52,116 nt of DNA from the NCBI RefSeq assembly GCF_002994615.1, contig NZ_PVNK01000293.1:1-52116 (forward strand), given 5' to 3'. The first letter of the stretch is position 1; the number at the start of each line of letters is the position of its first letter. This document shows positions 7,984-19,478 of this stretch, one piece after another. The notes under the pieces are model-generated. The model was not told the origin of the DNA. It saw only the letters and a program-made list of their open reading frames with translations, and ran no database searches. The position numbers and the translations under genes are program-made. The stretch is from Enhygromyxa salina (GTDB lineage: Bacteria; Myxococcota_A; Polyangia; Nannocystales; Nannocystaceae).

Positions 7984-8958
7984 ATGGTGTTTCGTGGCTT
8001 CGAGCCAGGCGGCAGCGAGTTCCTGCGCGACCCAGTCGCGCGCTTCAAGGCCCTCGACGAGGCGCTCGAGCTCAGCCGGGGCGCGCTGACGAACCGCATC
8101 GCCCAGCGCCTCGCGGCAGTCAACTTGATCCTGACCCCCGGCGATCCGGCCGAGCTCGCCGCCGCGGCTCGAACCCTCCAAGGTGAGTTCGCGGCGCGCC
8201 TGGGCATGACCAAGGCCCCGCCCTCGCTGCGCCTGATCTTCGCGGCCCTCCTCCTGCGCCACGGCGACACCGCCGACGCCCTGGCCGACGAAGCCGATCG
8301 CGTGAGCCGAATGATGCGCGTGGTCGGGCTGCGCTGGGGCTCGACCTTCGAGCTGATCGCAACGATGGCCATGCGCGTCCACGCCCGCGGGATGCCGATC
8401 CCCGAGGCTCAGATCGAGCGCATGCGGGCGATCTACGAGGCCATGAAGGTCCACCACTGGTGGCTGACGGGCCCCGAGGACTTCCCGACCTGCGCGCTGC
8501 TGACCACGCGGCCGGGCAGCCCCGAGGCCCTCGCCGGTCGGGCCCACGAGATCTACGAGGCGATCCACAGCGAGCTCAGCGTCATGCGCGGCGACCCGCT
8601 CCAGACCGCCAGCAACATCCTCGCCCTCGCCGACGCGCCCCCCGCCGATCTCACCCACCGCTTCGGCGCCCTGATGCGCGACTTCAAAGCGGCCGGCATC
8701 AAGATCCGCGCCGACCGCTTCGACGAGCTCGCGGTGCTGTGCTTCTTGCCCCGGTCGAGCGCCGCCGTCGTCGAGACGGTGGTCGAGTACGACCGTCAGC
8801 TATCGGAGCACGTGAAGTGGCACGAGAAGCTGATGACCTTCGGCTTCGCCAGCAACCTGGCCTTCATCCACATCGTCGGCAACGACCCGGAGTTGGGAGC
8901 CTTGGCCGACGTCAAGCCGCTGCTCGACATCATGTGGATCATTCAGCAGGGTGGCTAA
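7984..8958 (+). CDS. Uncharacterised all-alpha protein (DUF4003-like)
   Basis: 324 residues, probably soluble: no signal peptide and no membrane segment. The sequence is alternating helical (GALTNRIAQRLAAVNLIL, RTLQGEFAARLGM, DALADEADRVSRMM, SPEALAGRAHEIYEAI). HHWWLTGPEDFPTCALLTTR near residue 155 and WHEKLMTFGFASNLAFIHI near 280 look like conserved cores. The overall layout reminds me of DUF4003 proteins, which have no known activity; this is a weak recognition. ATG 7984 is taken as the start; GTG 7975 in frame is possible. It lies 99 bp after the oxidoreductase, same strand, so co-transcription is possible but not shown. Confidence 0.65.
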   Translation: MVFRGFEPGGSEFLRDPVARFKALDEALELSRGALTNRIAQRLAAVNLILTPGDPAELAAAARTLQGEFAARLGMTKAPPSLRLIFAALLLRHGDTADALADEADRVSRMMRVVGLRWGSTFELIATMAMRVHARGMPIPEAQIERMRAIYEAMKVHHWWLTGPEDFPTCALLTTRPGSPEALAGRAHEIYEAIHSELSVMRGDPLQTASNILALADAPPADLTHRFGALMRDFKAAGIKIRADRFDELAVLCFLPRSSAAVVETVVEYDRQLSEHVKWHEKLMTFGFASNLAFIHIVGNDPELGALADVKPLLDIMWIIQQGG

Positions 8959-9092
8959 CGCTCGAGGCAGCAACGGGCCTACATGTAGCTCCTCGGCTAC
9001 TCCGGGCGCGACGAGCTGCCCTCTTGGGCCGCGACGCTCAAACCGCGATGACCCTTGCCATTGGGGCCCAGGTCTGGGATCAATGTTAGGTC

Positions 9093-9833
9093 ATGCGCAG
9101 TACTGTATTTTCGGTGGTTCTGTTGGGTCTCTCGGTTCCGCTGGTGCTCGCAGGCTGCGACTCGGACGACGGTGACCCAACCCTCGACAGCGAGACGGCC
9201 GCCAACGGCGACACGGCTGGCGAGGGTGAGGGCGACACGGCCGACGAGGGTGAGGGCGAGGACGGAACCGACACCGGTGGTGAAGAGCTGGGCTGCCAGG
9301 CCGAGACCCCCTACGCGGGCGGCTGGGACATCGGCTGCTGCCAGGACGAGATCGTGCCCAACGGCTGGGCTCCGGGCGCTGTCAACGTCGGCACGATCTT
9401 GCCCGACTGGACCTTCAACGACCAGTTTGGCGACGCGGTCCGGGTCTACGACTTTTGCCACGAGGCCATCTATTTCGACTACGTCGCCCTGTGGTGCGGC
9501 TCTTGCCAGGCGCTGGCGCCCACGGTCTCGGGTCTATTCGACACTTACGATCAACGAGGCCTGATGACCCTCACCTACGTCAGTGAAGGGGCCGACGGGA
9601 GTCCGGCGACCCTGGCCGACGTCCAGGCGTGGACCAACACCTACAACCACAAGGGCCTGGTCGTGACCAGCGGCCTCCAGGACGTCTGGTACCCCTTCGG
9701 CGTCGACACGGGCGGAGGCTCGTTCAGCATCTCCCTCCCGGGCGTCATCCTGGTCGGGCCCAACATGAAGATCGCCAAGATGGGCGAGCCGACCATCCAG
9801 GAGATCGAGCTCGTCATCCCCGACGCACCGTAG
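9093..9833 (+). CDS. Thioredoxin-fold lipoprotein (TlpA/redoxin-like)
   Basis: 246 residues. The signal ends in lipobox LAGC with lipidated Cys22, followed by Asp at +2 and a Glu/Asp/Gly/Thr-rich spacer (about residues 23-66). The mature domain has DWTFNDQFGDAVRVYDF, then YVALWCGSCQALAP with a CxxC pair at Cys135/Cys138, preceded by Trp as in thioredoxins, and a late SLPGVILVGPNMKI strand containing the cis-Pro position. It is likely an envelope-anchored thiol-disulfide reductase or redoxin. Four further cysteines near residue 70-95 (LGCQ, IGCCQD) could form structural disulfides. It is monocistronic by spacing. The partner protein is unknown. Confidence 0.85.
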   Translation: MRSTVFSVVLLGLSVPLVLAGCDSDDGDPTLDSETAANGDTAGEGEGDTADEGEGEDGTDTGGEELGCQAETPYAGGWDIGCCQDEIVPNGWAPGAVNVGTILPDWTFNDQFGDAVRVYDFCHEAIYFDYVALWCGSCQALAPTVSGLFDTYDQRGLMTLTYVSEGADGSPATLADVQAWTNTYNHKGLVVTSGLQDVWYPFGVDTGGGSFSISLPGVILVGPNMKIAKMGEPTIQEIELVIPDAP

Positions 9834-9871
9834 CGAACACGCGGGTATTCAGGCGGGTCCAGGCCAGGCCA

Positions 9872-10993
9872 TCAAAACAGCTCCTGTCCGCAGATCGCCT
9901 TGCCGATGAAGTCGTAGAGCACGTCGGTGGTCGGGGCCATGATCGAGGCCGCCTGCGCGTCACGGAAGCGGCGCTCGACCCCGACCTCCTTGCGGTAGGC
10001 GGCGCCGCCACACACGCGCATGCCGAGGGCCGCGACCTCGAGCGCCGCCTCGGCCGCGGCCGCCTTGATCTCGAGGACCCGGAGCATGGCGTCTTCGCGG
10101 CCGCCCTCGATCGCGGCGATCGAGTCCTCCCACAGCACCCGGATCTTGTCGGTCTCGATCTGCATGCGCGCCAGGTAGGCGCGGATCGTGGGCAGATCGG
10201 CGAGCGTGCTGTCGAGGTGCTCGAACCGGCCGCCGCTGCAGTGGGCGATCGCGGCCGCGGTGATGCTGTGCATCAGCCCGAGCGAGGCCGCGGCGTTGCA
10301 CAGCGTGAAGATCGGCAGCGCGGTGCCCATCATCAAGTCGAAGCCCGCGCCGTCCGAACCGAGCCGGGCCGAGCTCGGGATCCGGACCCCGCTCGCGCTG
10401 ACCGGGGCGCTGTCGTTGCCGCGCAGGCCGAGCCCGCGGTAGGGCCCGTCGACCGCGAGGCCCTTGGCGTCGCGGGGCACCAACCACAGCGTCGAGACGC
10501 CCTCGGCCGCCACCGGCTGGCTCGACCAGACGTAGACATCGGCGTGGTTGGCGGAGGTGATCCAGCTCTTGCGGGCGTCGAGCACGACCTGGTCGCCGTC
10601 GGCCCTGGCCGTCGACAGCGGCGCCCAGAAGTGGCTGCGAGAGCCCGCCTCCGAGATGGCCAGGGTCGACAGCATCTCGCCAGACGCGACGGCCCGGCGC
10701 GTGTCCGTGTCGGCGAAGGCCTCGATCAAGGCGGCGCCGCAGTAGTGCATGCAGACCACCATCGCGGAGCTGCCACAGGACCGGGCGAGGCGCTCGACGA
10801 CCCGCGCGGCGTCGCCTAGCGAGCGGCCCTTGCCGCCGACTTCGGTCGCGCTGATCAGCCCGAGCAAGCCGAGCTCACGCAGCGCCTCGATCGTGGCGGT
10901 CGGGTACGCGCCGCTCTCATCGACCTGGGCGGCTTGGGGATCGACCCGCTGTGCGATGGCTTGGTCGAGGGTGTCGAATGAGTTGTCTTGCAT
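9872..10993 (-). CDS. Acyl-CoA dehydrogenase-family flavoprotein
   Basis: 373 residues of standard ACAD length. AGGAG lies 7 nt before the ATG. Family features in order: N-terminal helices with LRELGLLGLI and EVGGKGRSLGDA; middle beta domain with LAISEAGSRSHFWAPLSTA and KSWITSANHADVYVW; RGNDSAPVSASGVRIP; C-terminal helical FAD-binding region with VCGGAAYRKEVGVERRFRDAQAASI. Where classical enzymes have the catalytic-base Tyr-Glu-Gly-Thr, this one has MAPTTDVLYDFIG, so the usual Glu is absent. It may use another base, or act as a DszC/hydroxylase-type flavin enzyme. No beta-oxidation partners are adjacent. Family assignment is secure; the reaction is not. Confidence 0.85.
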   Translation of the reverse strand: MQDNSFDTLDQAIAQRVDPQAAQVDESGAYPTATIEALRELGLLGLISATEVGGKGRSLGDAARVVERLARSCGSSAMVVCMHYCGAALIEAFADTDTRRAVASGEMLSTLAISEAGSRSHFWAPLSTARADGDQVVLDARKSWITSANHADVYVWSSQPVAAEGVSTLWLVPRDAKGLAVDGPYRGLGLRGNDSAPVSASGVRIPSSARLGSDGAGFDLMMGTALPIFTLCNAAASLGLMHSITAAAIAHCSGGRFEHLDSTLADLPTIRAYLARMQIETDKIRVLWEDSIAAIEGGREDAMLRVLEIKAAAAEAALEVAALGMRVCGGAAYRKEVGVERRFRDAQAASIMAPTTDVLYDFIGKAICGQELF

Positions 10994-11159
10994 CTCGAGT
11001 CTCCTGCGGCGGCGCGCCGCCAGAAGGCTCAGGCCTGCGCACCCGCGTGGTGATCGGGCCCGGTAGCTCCGGGCGCAATGGGGGTTCAGCGCGGTGCGAA
11101 CATCTCGTCCTCGTCGGCTCCGCGTATCCTGCCCGCGCCGGCTTGCGAGGACAAGGCCG

Positions 11160-11195
11160 CTAGCAGCCCGGGGTGCTAGCAGCCCGGGCTGCTAG
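11160..11195. repeat. Rearranged copy of the palindromic element
   Basis: CTAGCAGCCCGGGGTG (11160-11175) matches the right half of the 40-bp element. It is followed directly by a perfect 20-bp palindrome CTAGCAGCCCGGGCTGCTAG (11176-11195). The element overlaps the end of the EI24 gene and supplies its TAG stop codon. Confidence 0.7.
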
Positions 11196-12007
11196 GCTGG
11201 GCCCCGCGACACCGCGCCACGATCGTCCCCGTCCAGCGCTCCTTGGTCCGGCCGCTCACGCGGGTCGACGGGCAGCTCCTTGGCCACGAACGCAGCCCCC
11301 GCGACCTGGGCAAAGCCGAACAGCAGCGGACCGGCGATCGGGATCGCGAGCATCAACGAGATCGGCAGGCCGAAGCCAAGCAGCGCCTTTTGATGGCGCC
11401 CGACGATCTCGCGCTGCTCGGCGTGGCGGATGTCGAGGCACCCGAAGTAGGGGTCGAGGAGCTCCCAGGAGACCGTGCGCGCGGCGAGCCACAGCTCACC
11501 GAGGGTCCCGGCGATCGTGCCGACCACCGGGATCAAGCCGATCAGCAAAAAGCACAGGCTCAGGCCGAGGAACTTGATCAGGCGCCAGGTCGCAATGCCC
11601 ATCGCCGGCCCCAGCGGCATGCCCTGCTTGGCCGCGAGCGCCGCCGCGCGATCGGGGTCGAGGACCCGCAGCCCGGCCATGAACACGCCCTCATTGAAGA
11701 AGGGAAACGCGATGTTGACCGTGAAGATCGCCAGCAGCGGCCCGATCAACAGCGCGACGACGACCCCGACGACGCGCACGACCCACATGGTCACGACCAG
11801 CCACAGCGCCGCGTCGACGGCTGGCGCGGTGTTGGCCCACAGCGCCCAGATCGAGCCCGAGCTGATCGCGAGGCTGAGCACGAAGATCACCGCGACGACC
11901 TTGAGATAGGCGCGGCGCACGTCGGCGCTGCCAACCGCCACCTTCATGCCGTCCGCGGCGATGCGGAAGCCGCGAACGTAAGGGCTGGTCGAGGTCTGCT
12001 CGGACAT
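11192..12007 (-). CDS. CysZ/EI24-domain integral membrane protein
   Basis: About 271 residues from ATG 12007; a TTG four codons upstream is an alternative. There are hydrophobic spans near residues 35-57, 68-105, 140-175 and 210-240. The pattern FTVNIAFPFFNEGVF, then IKFLGLSLCFLLIGLIPVVGTIAG and WELLDPYFGCLDIRHAEQREIVGRHQKALLGFGLPISLMLAIPIAGPL is characteristic of the EI24 family (CysZ in Escherichia coli is a sulfate permease of this family). No sulfate-assimilation genes are nearby, so the substrate is open. The C-terminal ~25 residues (RERPDQGALDGDDRGAVS) are hydrophilic, and the gene ends inside a palindromic repeat, which may have altered the original C-terminus. Confidence 0.8.
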   Translation of the reverse strand: MSEQTSTSPYVRGFRIAADGMKVAVGSADVRRAYLKVVAVIFVLSLAISSGSIWALWANTAPAVDAALWLVVTMWVVRVVGVVVALLIGPLLAIFTVNIAFPFFNEGVFMAGLRVLDPDRAAALAAKQGMPLGPAMGIATWRLIKFLGLSLCFLLIGLIPVVGTIAGTLGELWLAARTVSWELLDPYFGCLDIRHAEQREIVGRHQKALLGFGLPISLMLAIPIAGPLLFGFAQVAGAAFVAKELPVDPRERPDQGALDGDDRGAVSRGPA

Positions 12008-12109
12008 GGGGCCGCTCAACTCGGGGACGGCGGACCGATTCCCCAGGATCTCCTATCACATGGCCGCAGAGCTCGGCCGAAAATGATCTCGATCTCGATC
12101 CGTCCGCGC

Positions 12110-12913
12110 TCATGTTCGCGGCGGGGCTCCGAGCGCGAGCGAGTCGCCGGGGCTCGGGGTCAGGAGCTCGAACATCCCGCGTTCGAGACCGCGCGCGGCC
12201 GCGCGGATCGCCTGCTTGGCCTCCGCTGCGAAGTGCAGCAAGGCCAGGGTCTCGACCCCCGCGTGCTCGGCCAGGACCACGCAACCCTCGACGTCGCCGT
12301 GTTTGCGCTGCCCGCTCGCGACCGCAAAAAAACACTCGTGGACCAAGACCGAGACCCCGCGGGCCAGCGCCCGCGTGCCCTCGGTCACCGCGCCGTCGCC
12401 CGAATACATCAAGGAGCGCAGCCCGGGCGCGTCGATCCGCAGCGCGTGGTTGACGATCGAGTGGGCGCTCGCGGCGATCCGCAGCTCGAGCGGACCCAAG
12501 CGATTGACCGCCCCCGCCTCGAGCTCGACGAACTCGATCGGGTAGCACTTGTGCGGCGCGTAGCTGCCCGGATACCCGAGCTCGAGCACCTGCTCGAGCC
12601 GCGCCCGGGACCCGGGCCCCCCGAGCACCGTCAGCGGCCGCTCGCGCCCGCCGAGGCGCATCCACAACAGCAGCGCCGGGAGCCCAAAGCAGTGGTCCGC
12701 GTGACCGTGGCTGATCCAGACGCCGTCGAGGAAGTTCACGTCCTGGCTGATCGCCCAAAACGCGTGGGGCACCGCGTAGCCACAGTCGAGCAGCAGCGTC
12801 CGCGGCCCTCGAACCAACAAGCTGGTGTTGGGCAGCGCAGGATCGAGGGCCTCGCCCGTTCCGACGAACACCAGCTCGGGCCCCAGGTCCTGGGAGACTG
12901 GTTTTATCGTCAT
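12110..12913 (-). CDS. Metallo-beta-lactamase-fold hydrolase (RNase Z-like group)
   Basis: 267 residues. Metal-binding motifs are visible: ISHGHADHCFGLP near residue 68 (HxHxDH), SAHS near 148 (His), MYSGDGA near 168 (Asp) and LLHF near 223 (His). The order and an N-terminal VFVGTGEALDPALPNTSLLV strand match the RNase Z/ElaC and ribonuclease-like MBL group more than class B lactamases. It starts by ATGA overlap with the stop of the TPR protease gene upstream (12910-12913), so the two are probably translated together. No signal peptide is visible, so it is cytoplasmic. It may cleave RNA or a small phosphodiester; which one cannot be told. Confidence 0.85.
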   Translation of the reverse strand: MTIKPVSQDLGPELVFVGTGEALDPALPNTSLLVRGPRTLLLDCGYAVPHAFWAISQDVNFLDGVWISHGHADHCFGLPALLLWMRLGGRERPLTVLGGPGSRARLEQVLELGYPGSYAPHKCYPIEFVELEAGAVNRLGPLELRIAASAHSIVNHALRIDAPGLRSLMYSGDGAVTEGTRALARGVSVLVHECFFAVASGQRKHGDVEGCVVLAEHAGVETLALLHFAAEAKQAIRAAARGLERGMFELLTPSPGDSLALGAPPRT

Positions 12914-15765
12914 GGCGCGTGCTTCTTGAGCTTCTTGCGCGCGGGCTCGGGTAGCTCCTGGCTCTGCAGCGCCCGCGGGGCCAGATCTTTGACCCGCGGA
13001 TCCCCGATCTCCTCGGCCGCGATCGCGGCCATCACGACCACGTCGAGGGTCGCGTCGGGCCGCAGCGCGGTGACCATGACCTCGTCGAGCATCGCGGTGA
13101 TGTCCTGCTTCTTGGCCTTGTTGCGCTTGGCGATCAGCGCGCTCGCGGCCAGCGCGACCGGGTGCAGCGGGGCGATCGCGTTGGCCCGGTCGACCGCGGC
13201 CTCGAGCCGCTTGTCGCCGGTCGCCGCGGCCAAAATGATCATGCGCAGCGGCGGCTCGAGGCTCATCGCGTCAATCGCCAGGATCTTCTCGAGCTGATCG
13301 ATCTCGAGCGCGACGTCCTTTTGCTCGCGGGCGATCTTCGCAATGGCCATGAAGGGCGCGAGCGACTCCAGGGCGAAGCTCGCGGCCTTCTCGTACTGCT
13401 TGATCGCGCCCTTCTCGTCGCCCTTTTGATCGAGGACCGCGGCCAGGGTCGAGCGCGCGTGAAAGCCGTCGCCCTGGGCGGCGATCAGGTCCTCGAGCAG
13501 CTTCTGCGCCTCGTCGAGCTCCCCGGCGCCCGCGACCTCGAGGGCCTTCATCAGGGCCTTGGTCCGCGGATCGTCGGGCTTGTCCTGGCTCGGCCGAAAG
13601 CCCGAGAGCTTGCGGTCGAGCTCGCTGTCGAACCACGCCGAGAAGTCGGCCTCGACCGTGGCCAGATCCTTGCCGAGGATCTGCTTGAACAGCTCGTCAG
13701 TCGACTTGCCGGTCGCGTAGCCCTTTAGCAACGCGACGATCTTCGGGCGCCCGTAGGTCTCGCCGAGGTAGCGCATCGCCCAAGCCGCGGTCGCGTAGGC
13801 GACCTCCATCATCAGCGGGCTCTCGGCCCGGAGGAAGGCGAGCTCGAGCTCCGAGAGCTTGCGCAGCTTGTCGTGGCGCCGGGCCTCGAACAAGAGCTCG
13901 GCGCTCTCGCGCGCCCACGAGGGATCGGCGACCTCCGACTCCCACTCGGACAGACCCTCGGTGAACCACCGCGGGACCCGCCCGGCGCTGAGCTCGATCG
14001 CGTAGCTGTGGGCGATCTCGTGCCAGATGACCTGGTTGAAATTGTGCGTGCCCGAGTAGGGGCCGATCGAGGTGATGACCGCGCCAAAGCAGACCCCGAC
14101 CGCGCCGAGGCTCGGGACCCCGACCGTGCGGATCGAGAACTCGTCGGGGTCGGCGTACATCTCGATCCGCAGCGGGCTGATCTTGATCCCGTAGCCCTTG
14201 TCGAGGGCCTCGCGCGCCCGCGTGATCGCGGTGACGTAGCCCGGCGCGAGCATGTCTTGGAACTCGGCGGGCAGGCGCAGGGTCAGGTCCTTCTCGACGC
14301 GCTCGGCGTAGTGCGGCTCGATCCGCTCGCTGTAGAGCTGGCGGACGTTGAGCGTGCGGGCGTTGTACTTGTCTTTCTTCCACGCCTTGTCGAGGGCCTC
14401 GCGCCCGGCCGCCTCGTCGCCGAGGCGCAGCTTCGAGAGGCCGAGGGCGCCGAGGACGTAGGGATCTTTGGGCAGGATCTTGGCGCCCTCGACGAGGACC
14501 GCGTCGGCCTCGGGGTAGAGGTGCAGGTAGCCGAGCAGATCCGACAGCTGCGAGAAGAACCGGCCGTCGCGGGGGTTGAAGGCCAGGACGGCGTCGCGGG
14601 CCTTGGCGTAGCCGCGGGTGTCACGATCGAAGATCGCCAGGGCCGCGAGCACGATCTGCCCGCCGTGGTGCGAGGGGTTGACGTTGACGACGTGGTCGAC
14701 GATGTGGGCCCGGGCGACCTCGCGGTGGCCCTCGATCAGCGCGACCCAGGCCAGGACCGCGTGGGCGTCGGCGTTCTCGGGGTTGACCTGCAGCGACTCC
14801 TCGGCCGCGCGCGAGGCCGCGGCGAGCTTGAATTGATCGAGGAACACCCAGCCCATCTTGGCCAGGGCCTCGGGGTTCCACGGATCGCGCGCGAGCACCT
14901 GCGCGAGGGTCTCGCCGGCCTCGCCGGGCTTGTACTTCTCGAGGAAGAGCTCGGTCAGCTCCATCGAGATCTCATCGCCGATCTCGCTCCCCGCGCTGGC
15001 CGGGGCGGCGCGCTCGGCCTCTTGCAGCACGCGGCTGCTGCTCTTGAACGCGCGCTCGGCGAGGCCTGCGTAGGCGGTCCCGAGCAGGTCCTCGGCGGAC
15101 TGGGCCGTGCCGTCGCTGTACGAGGCGTAGAGTTGATCGATCAGCTCGCGAGCCTCGCGCTCCTGGGCGCGCCCGGTCAGGAACATCAGGCGCACGAGCT
15201 CGCCCGCGAGCAGGATCTCGTCGGGCGCGAGCTTGCGCGCGTCCCGGATGTGCTGCTCGGCGCCCTTGATGTCGCCGCGGGCGAAGCGGAGCTGGGCGAG
15301 GCGGCGCAGGGCCTCGGCCTTGACCTTCGCGTCCTTGGCCGACTTGTGGAGCGCGCTGAGGGTCTTGTCGGCCTCGTCGAGCTGACCGACCAAGCGCTGG
15401 CCGCGGGCGAGGGCGAACCGGGCCTCGTGATCGTTCGCGTTGGACTCGAGGTGCTCGACCAAGAATTTGATCGCGCCGTCGGGGTTGCCGTGGGCGACGG
15501 CGACGAGGGCCGCGTCGCGGGTCTGAGGGTCGGCCGGCTTCTCGCGCTCGCGCGGTCCGGTCGGCTCTTGCTCGAGGGCCTCGCCGACCTCCGACGCGAT
15601 CGCCTCGGGGTCGATCGCACCGCCTTCGCCGCCGCTCGCGTCGCCGCCCTCGTCGACGACCCCGCCCTCGTCACCACCGTCCGGTGAGACCGTGCCGTCG
15701 GTCTTGCAGCCGACGGCGAGCGCGAGGAGCAGGAGCAGGTGACGCGTGCGCGGACGGATGAGCAT
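12910..15765 (-). CDS. TPR-rich lipoprotein with a gluzincin (HExxH) peptidase domain
   Basis: 951 residues. I chose ATG 15765 because it gives a signal peptide, LLLLLALAVGC, with lipobox AVGC; the open frame extends upstream but reads into the divergent promoter region. After an acidic Gly/Asp/Glu-rich spacer come many TPR-like helical pairs (about residues 80-480). A peptidase-MA-like domain follows with IWHEIAHSYAIEL (HEIAH near 578-582) and WFTEGLSEWES (third zinc ligand Glu near 600). More TPR helices run to the end. The AVDRANAIAPLHPVALAASALIAKR region is typical TPR. It is likely anchored to the outer membrane or periplasm and acts on an envelope protein. Coupled by ATGA overlap to the MBL hydrolase downstream. 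Confidence 0.9.
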   Translation of the reverse strand: MLIRPRTRHLLLLLALAVGCKTDGTVSPDGGDEGGVVDEGGDASGGEGGAIDPEAIASEVGEALEQEPTGPREREKPADPQTRDAALVAVAHGNPDGAIKFLVEHLESNANDHEARFALARGQRLVGQLDEADKTLSALHKSAKDAKVKAEALRRLAQLRFARGDIKGAEQHIRDARKLAPDEILLAGELVRLMFLTGRAQEREARELIDQLYASYSDGTAQSAEDLLGTAYAGLAERAFKSSSRVLQEAERAAPASAGSEIGDEISMELTELFLEKYKPGEAGETLAQVLARDPWNPEALAKMGWVFLDQFKLAAASRAAEESLQVNPENADAHAVLAWVALIEGHREVARAHIVDHVVNVNPSHHGGQIVLAALAIFDRDTRGYAKARDAVLAFNPRDGRFFSQLSDLLGYLHLYPEADAVLVEGAKILPKDPYVLGALGLSKLRLGDEAAGREALDKAWKKDKYNARTLNVRQLYSERIEPHYAERVEKDLTLRLPAEFQDMLAPGYVTAITRAREALDKGYGIKISPLRIEMYADPDEFSIRTVGVPSLGAVGVCFGAVITSIGPYSGTHNFNQVIWHEIAHSYAIELSAGRVPRWFTEGLSEWESEVADPSWARESAELLFEARRHDKLRKLSELELAFLRAESPLMMEVAYATAAWAMRYLGETYGRPKIVALLKGYATGKSTDELFKQILGKDLATVEADFSAWFDSELDRKLSGFRPSQDKPDDPRTKALMKALEVAGAGELDEAQKLLEDLIAAQGDGFHARSTLAAVLDQKGDEKGAIKQYEKAASFALESLAPFMAIAKIAREQKDVALEIDQLEKILAIDAMSLEPPLRMIILAAATGDKRLEAAVDRANAIAPLHPVALAASALIAKRNKAKKQDITAMLDEVMVTALRPDATLDVVVMAAIAAEEIGDPRVKDLAPRALQSQELPEPARKKLKKHAP

Positions 15766-15912
15766 GGCGAGGTCGAGGCCGCAGCGCACGTGGGCGCACT
15801 GCAGCCAAATTCTGTGGGCGCCGCGCGGGGCTGTCAAACGGACGGCGACGGCGCTCGGCCTGGCGCGAGGCGCATCGGGCATCGCTCGCGCGCGCTGCTA
15901 CACTCCCGCGCG

Positions 15913-18159
<2,247 letters not shown>

Positions 18160-18421
18160 ATGAGCAGGCGATGAGCGTAGCCGCGGTCCGACCACGGAGG
18201 TCACGCGCTCGACCTGAGCTGTGCGCGTTTGGTGAATTTGCGCGCGTTCGAAGGTCAATGCTGCTGCAAGTCGTTCGTGGCACCTCAGTTGGGCCCCCTC
18301 GAGCACATGGTCTTGCAGGTCTTGTCACTACGGCCGCTGAGCCGGGCGATCTTGTTGACTGAGATCGGATCATGGCAGGCTCGCCGACACCCGGAAGGCA
18401 AGCCCACCCGGCCCCGACGCG

Positions 18422-19282
<861 letters not shown>

Positions 19283-19385
19283 TTCAGGGCTCGGGGAGTC
19301 GATCACCGAGCCAGAAACTCGAGCGCGGATTCGAGATCCGTGGTCACCAGCACCGACTCGGCTGTCCGGCGCGAGGCGACACGAT

Positions 19386-19425
19386 GCATTGCACCCCGGG
19401 CTGTTAGCAGCCCGGGGTGCAATGC
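19386..19425. repeat. 40-bp palindromic (REP-like) element, copy 2
   Basis: Perfect 18-bp arms (GCATTGCACCCCGGGCTG and its reverse complement) surround TTAG. It is inverted relative to copy 1 at 118-157: the GCGAGGCGGCGCGAGGC flank lies on the other side. Both arms carry C/G where copy 1 has A/T, a matched change that keeps the stem paired. It lies between convergent gene ends (19282 and 19479), a usual place for REP elements. Confidence 0.9.
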
Positions 19426-19478
19426 CTCGCGCCGCCTCGCTTGGCCTGTGTGTTCGCTGGTTTGTGCGCTCGCGCAGC

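Noticed and set aside
18160..18421. Short open frames between relA and the poly-Asp gene (e.g. MVNLRAFEGQCCCKSF from 18229)
   Set aside because: No RBS, no recognisable domain, and GC-rich chance frames are common here.
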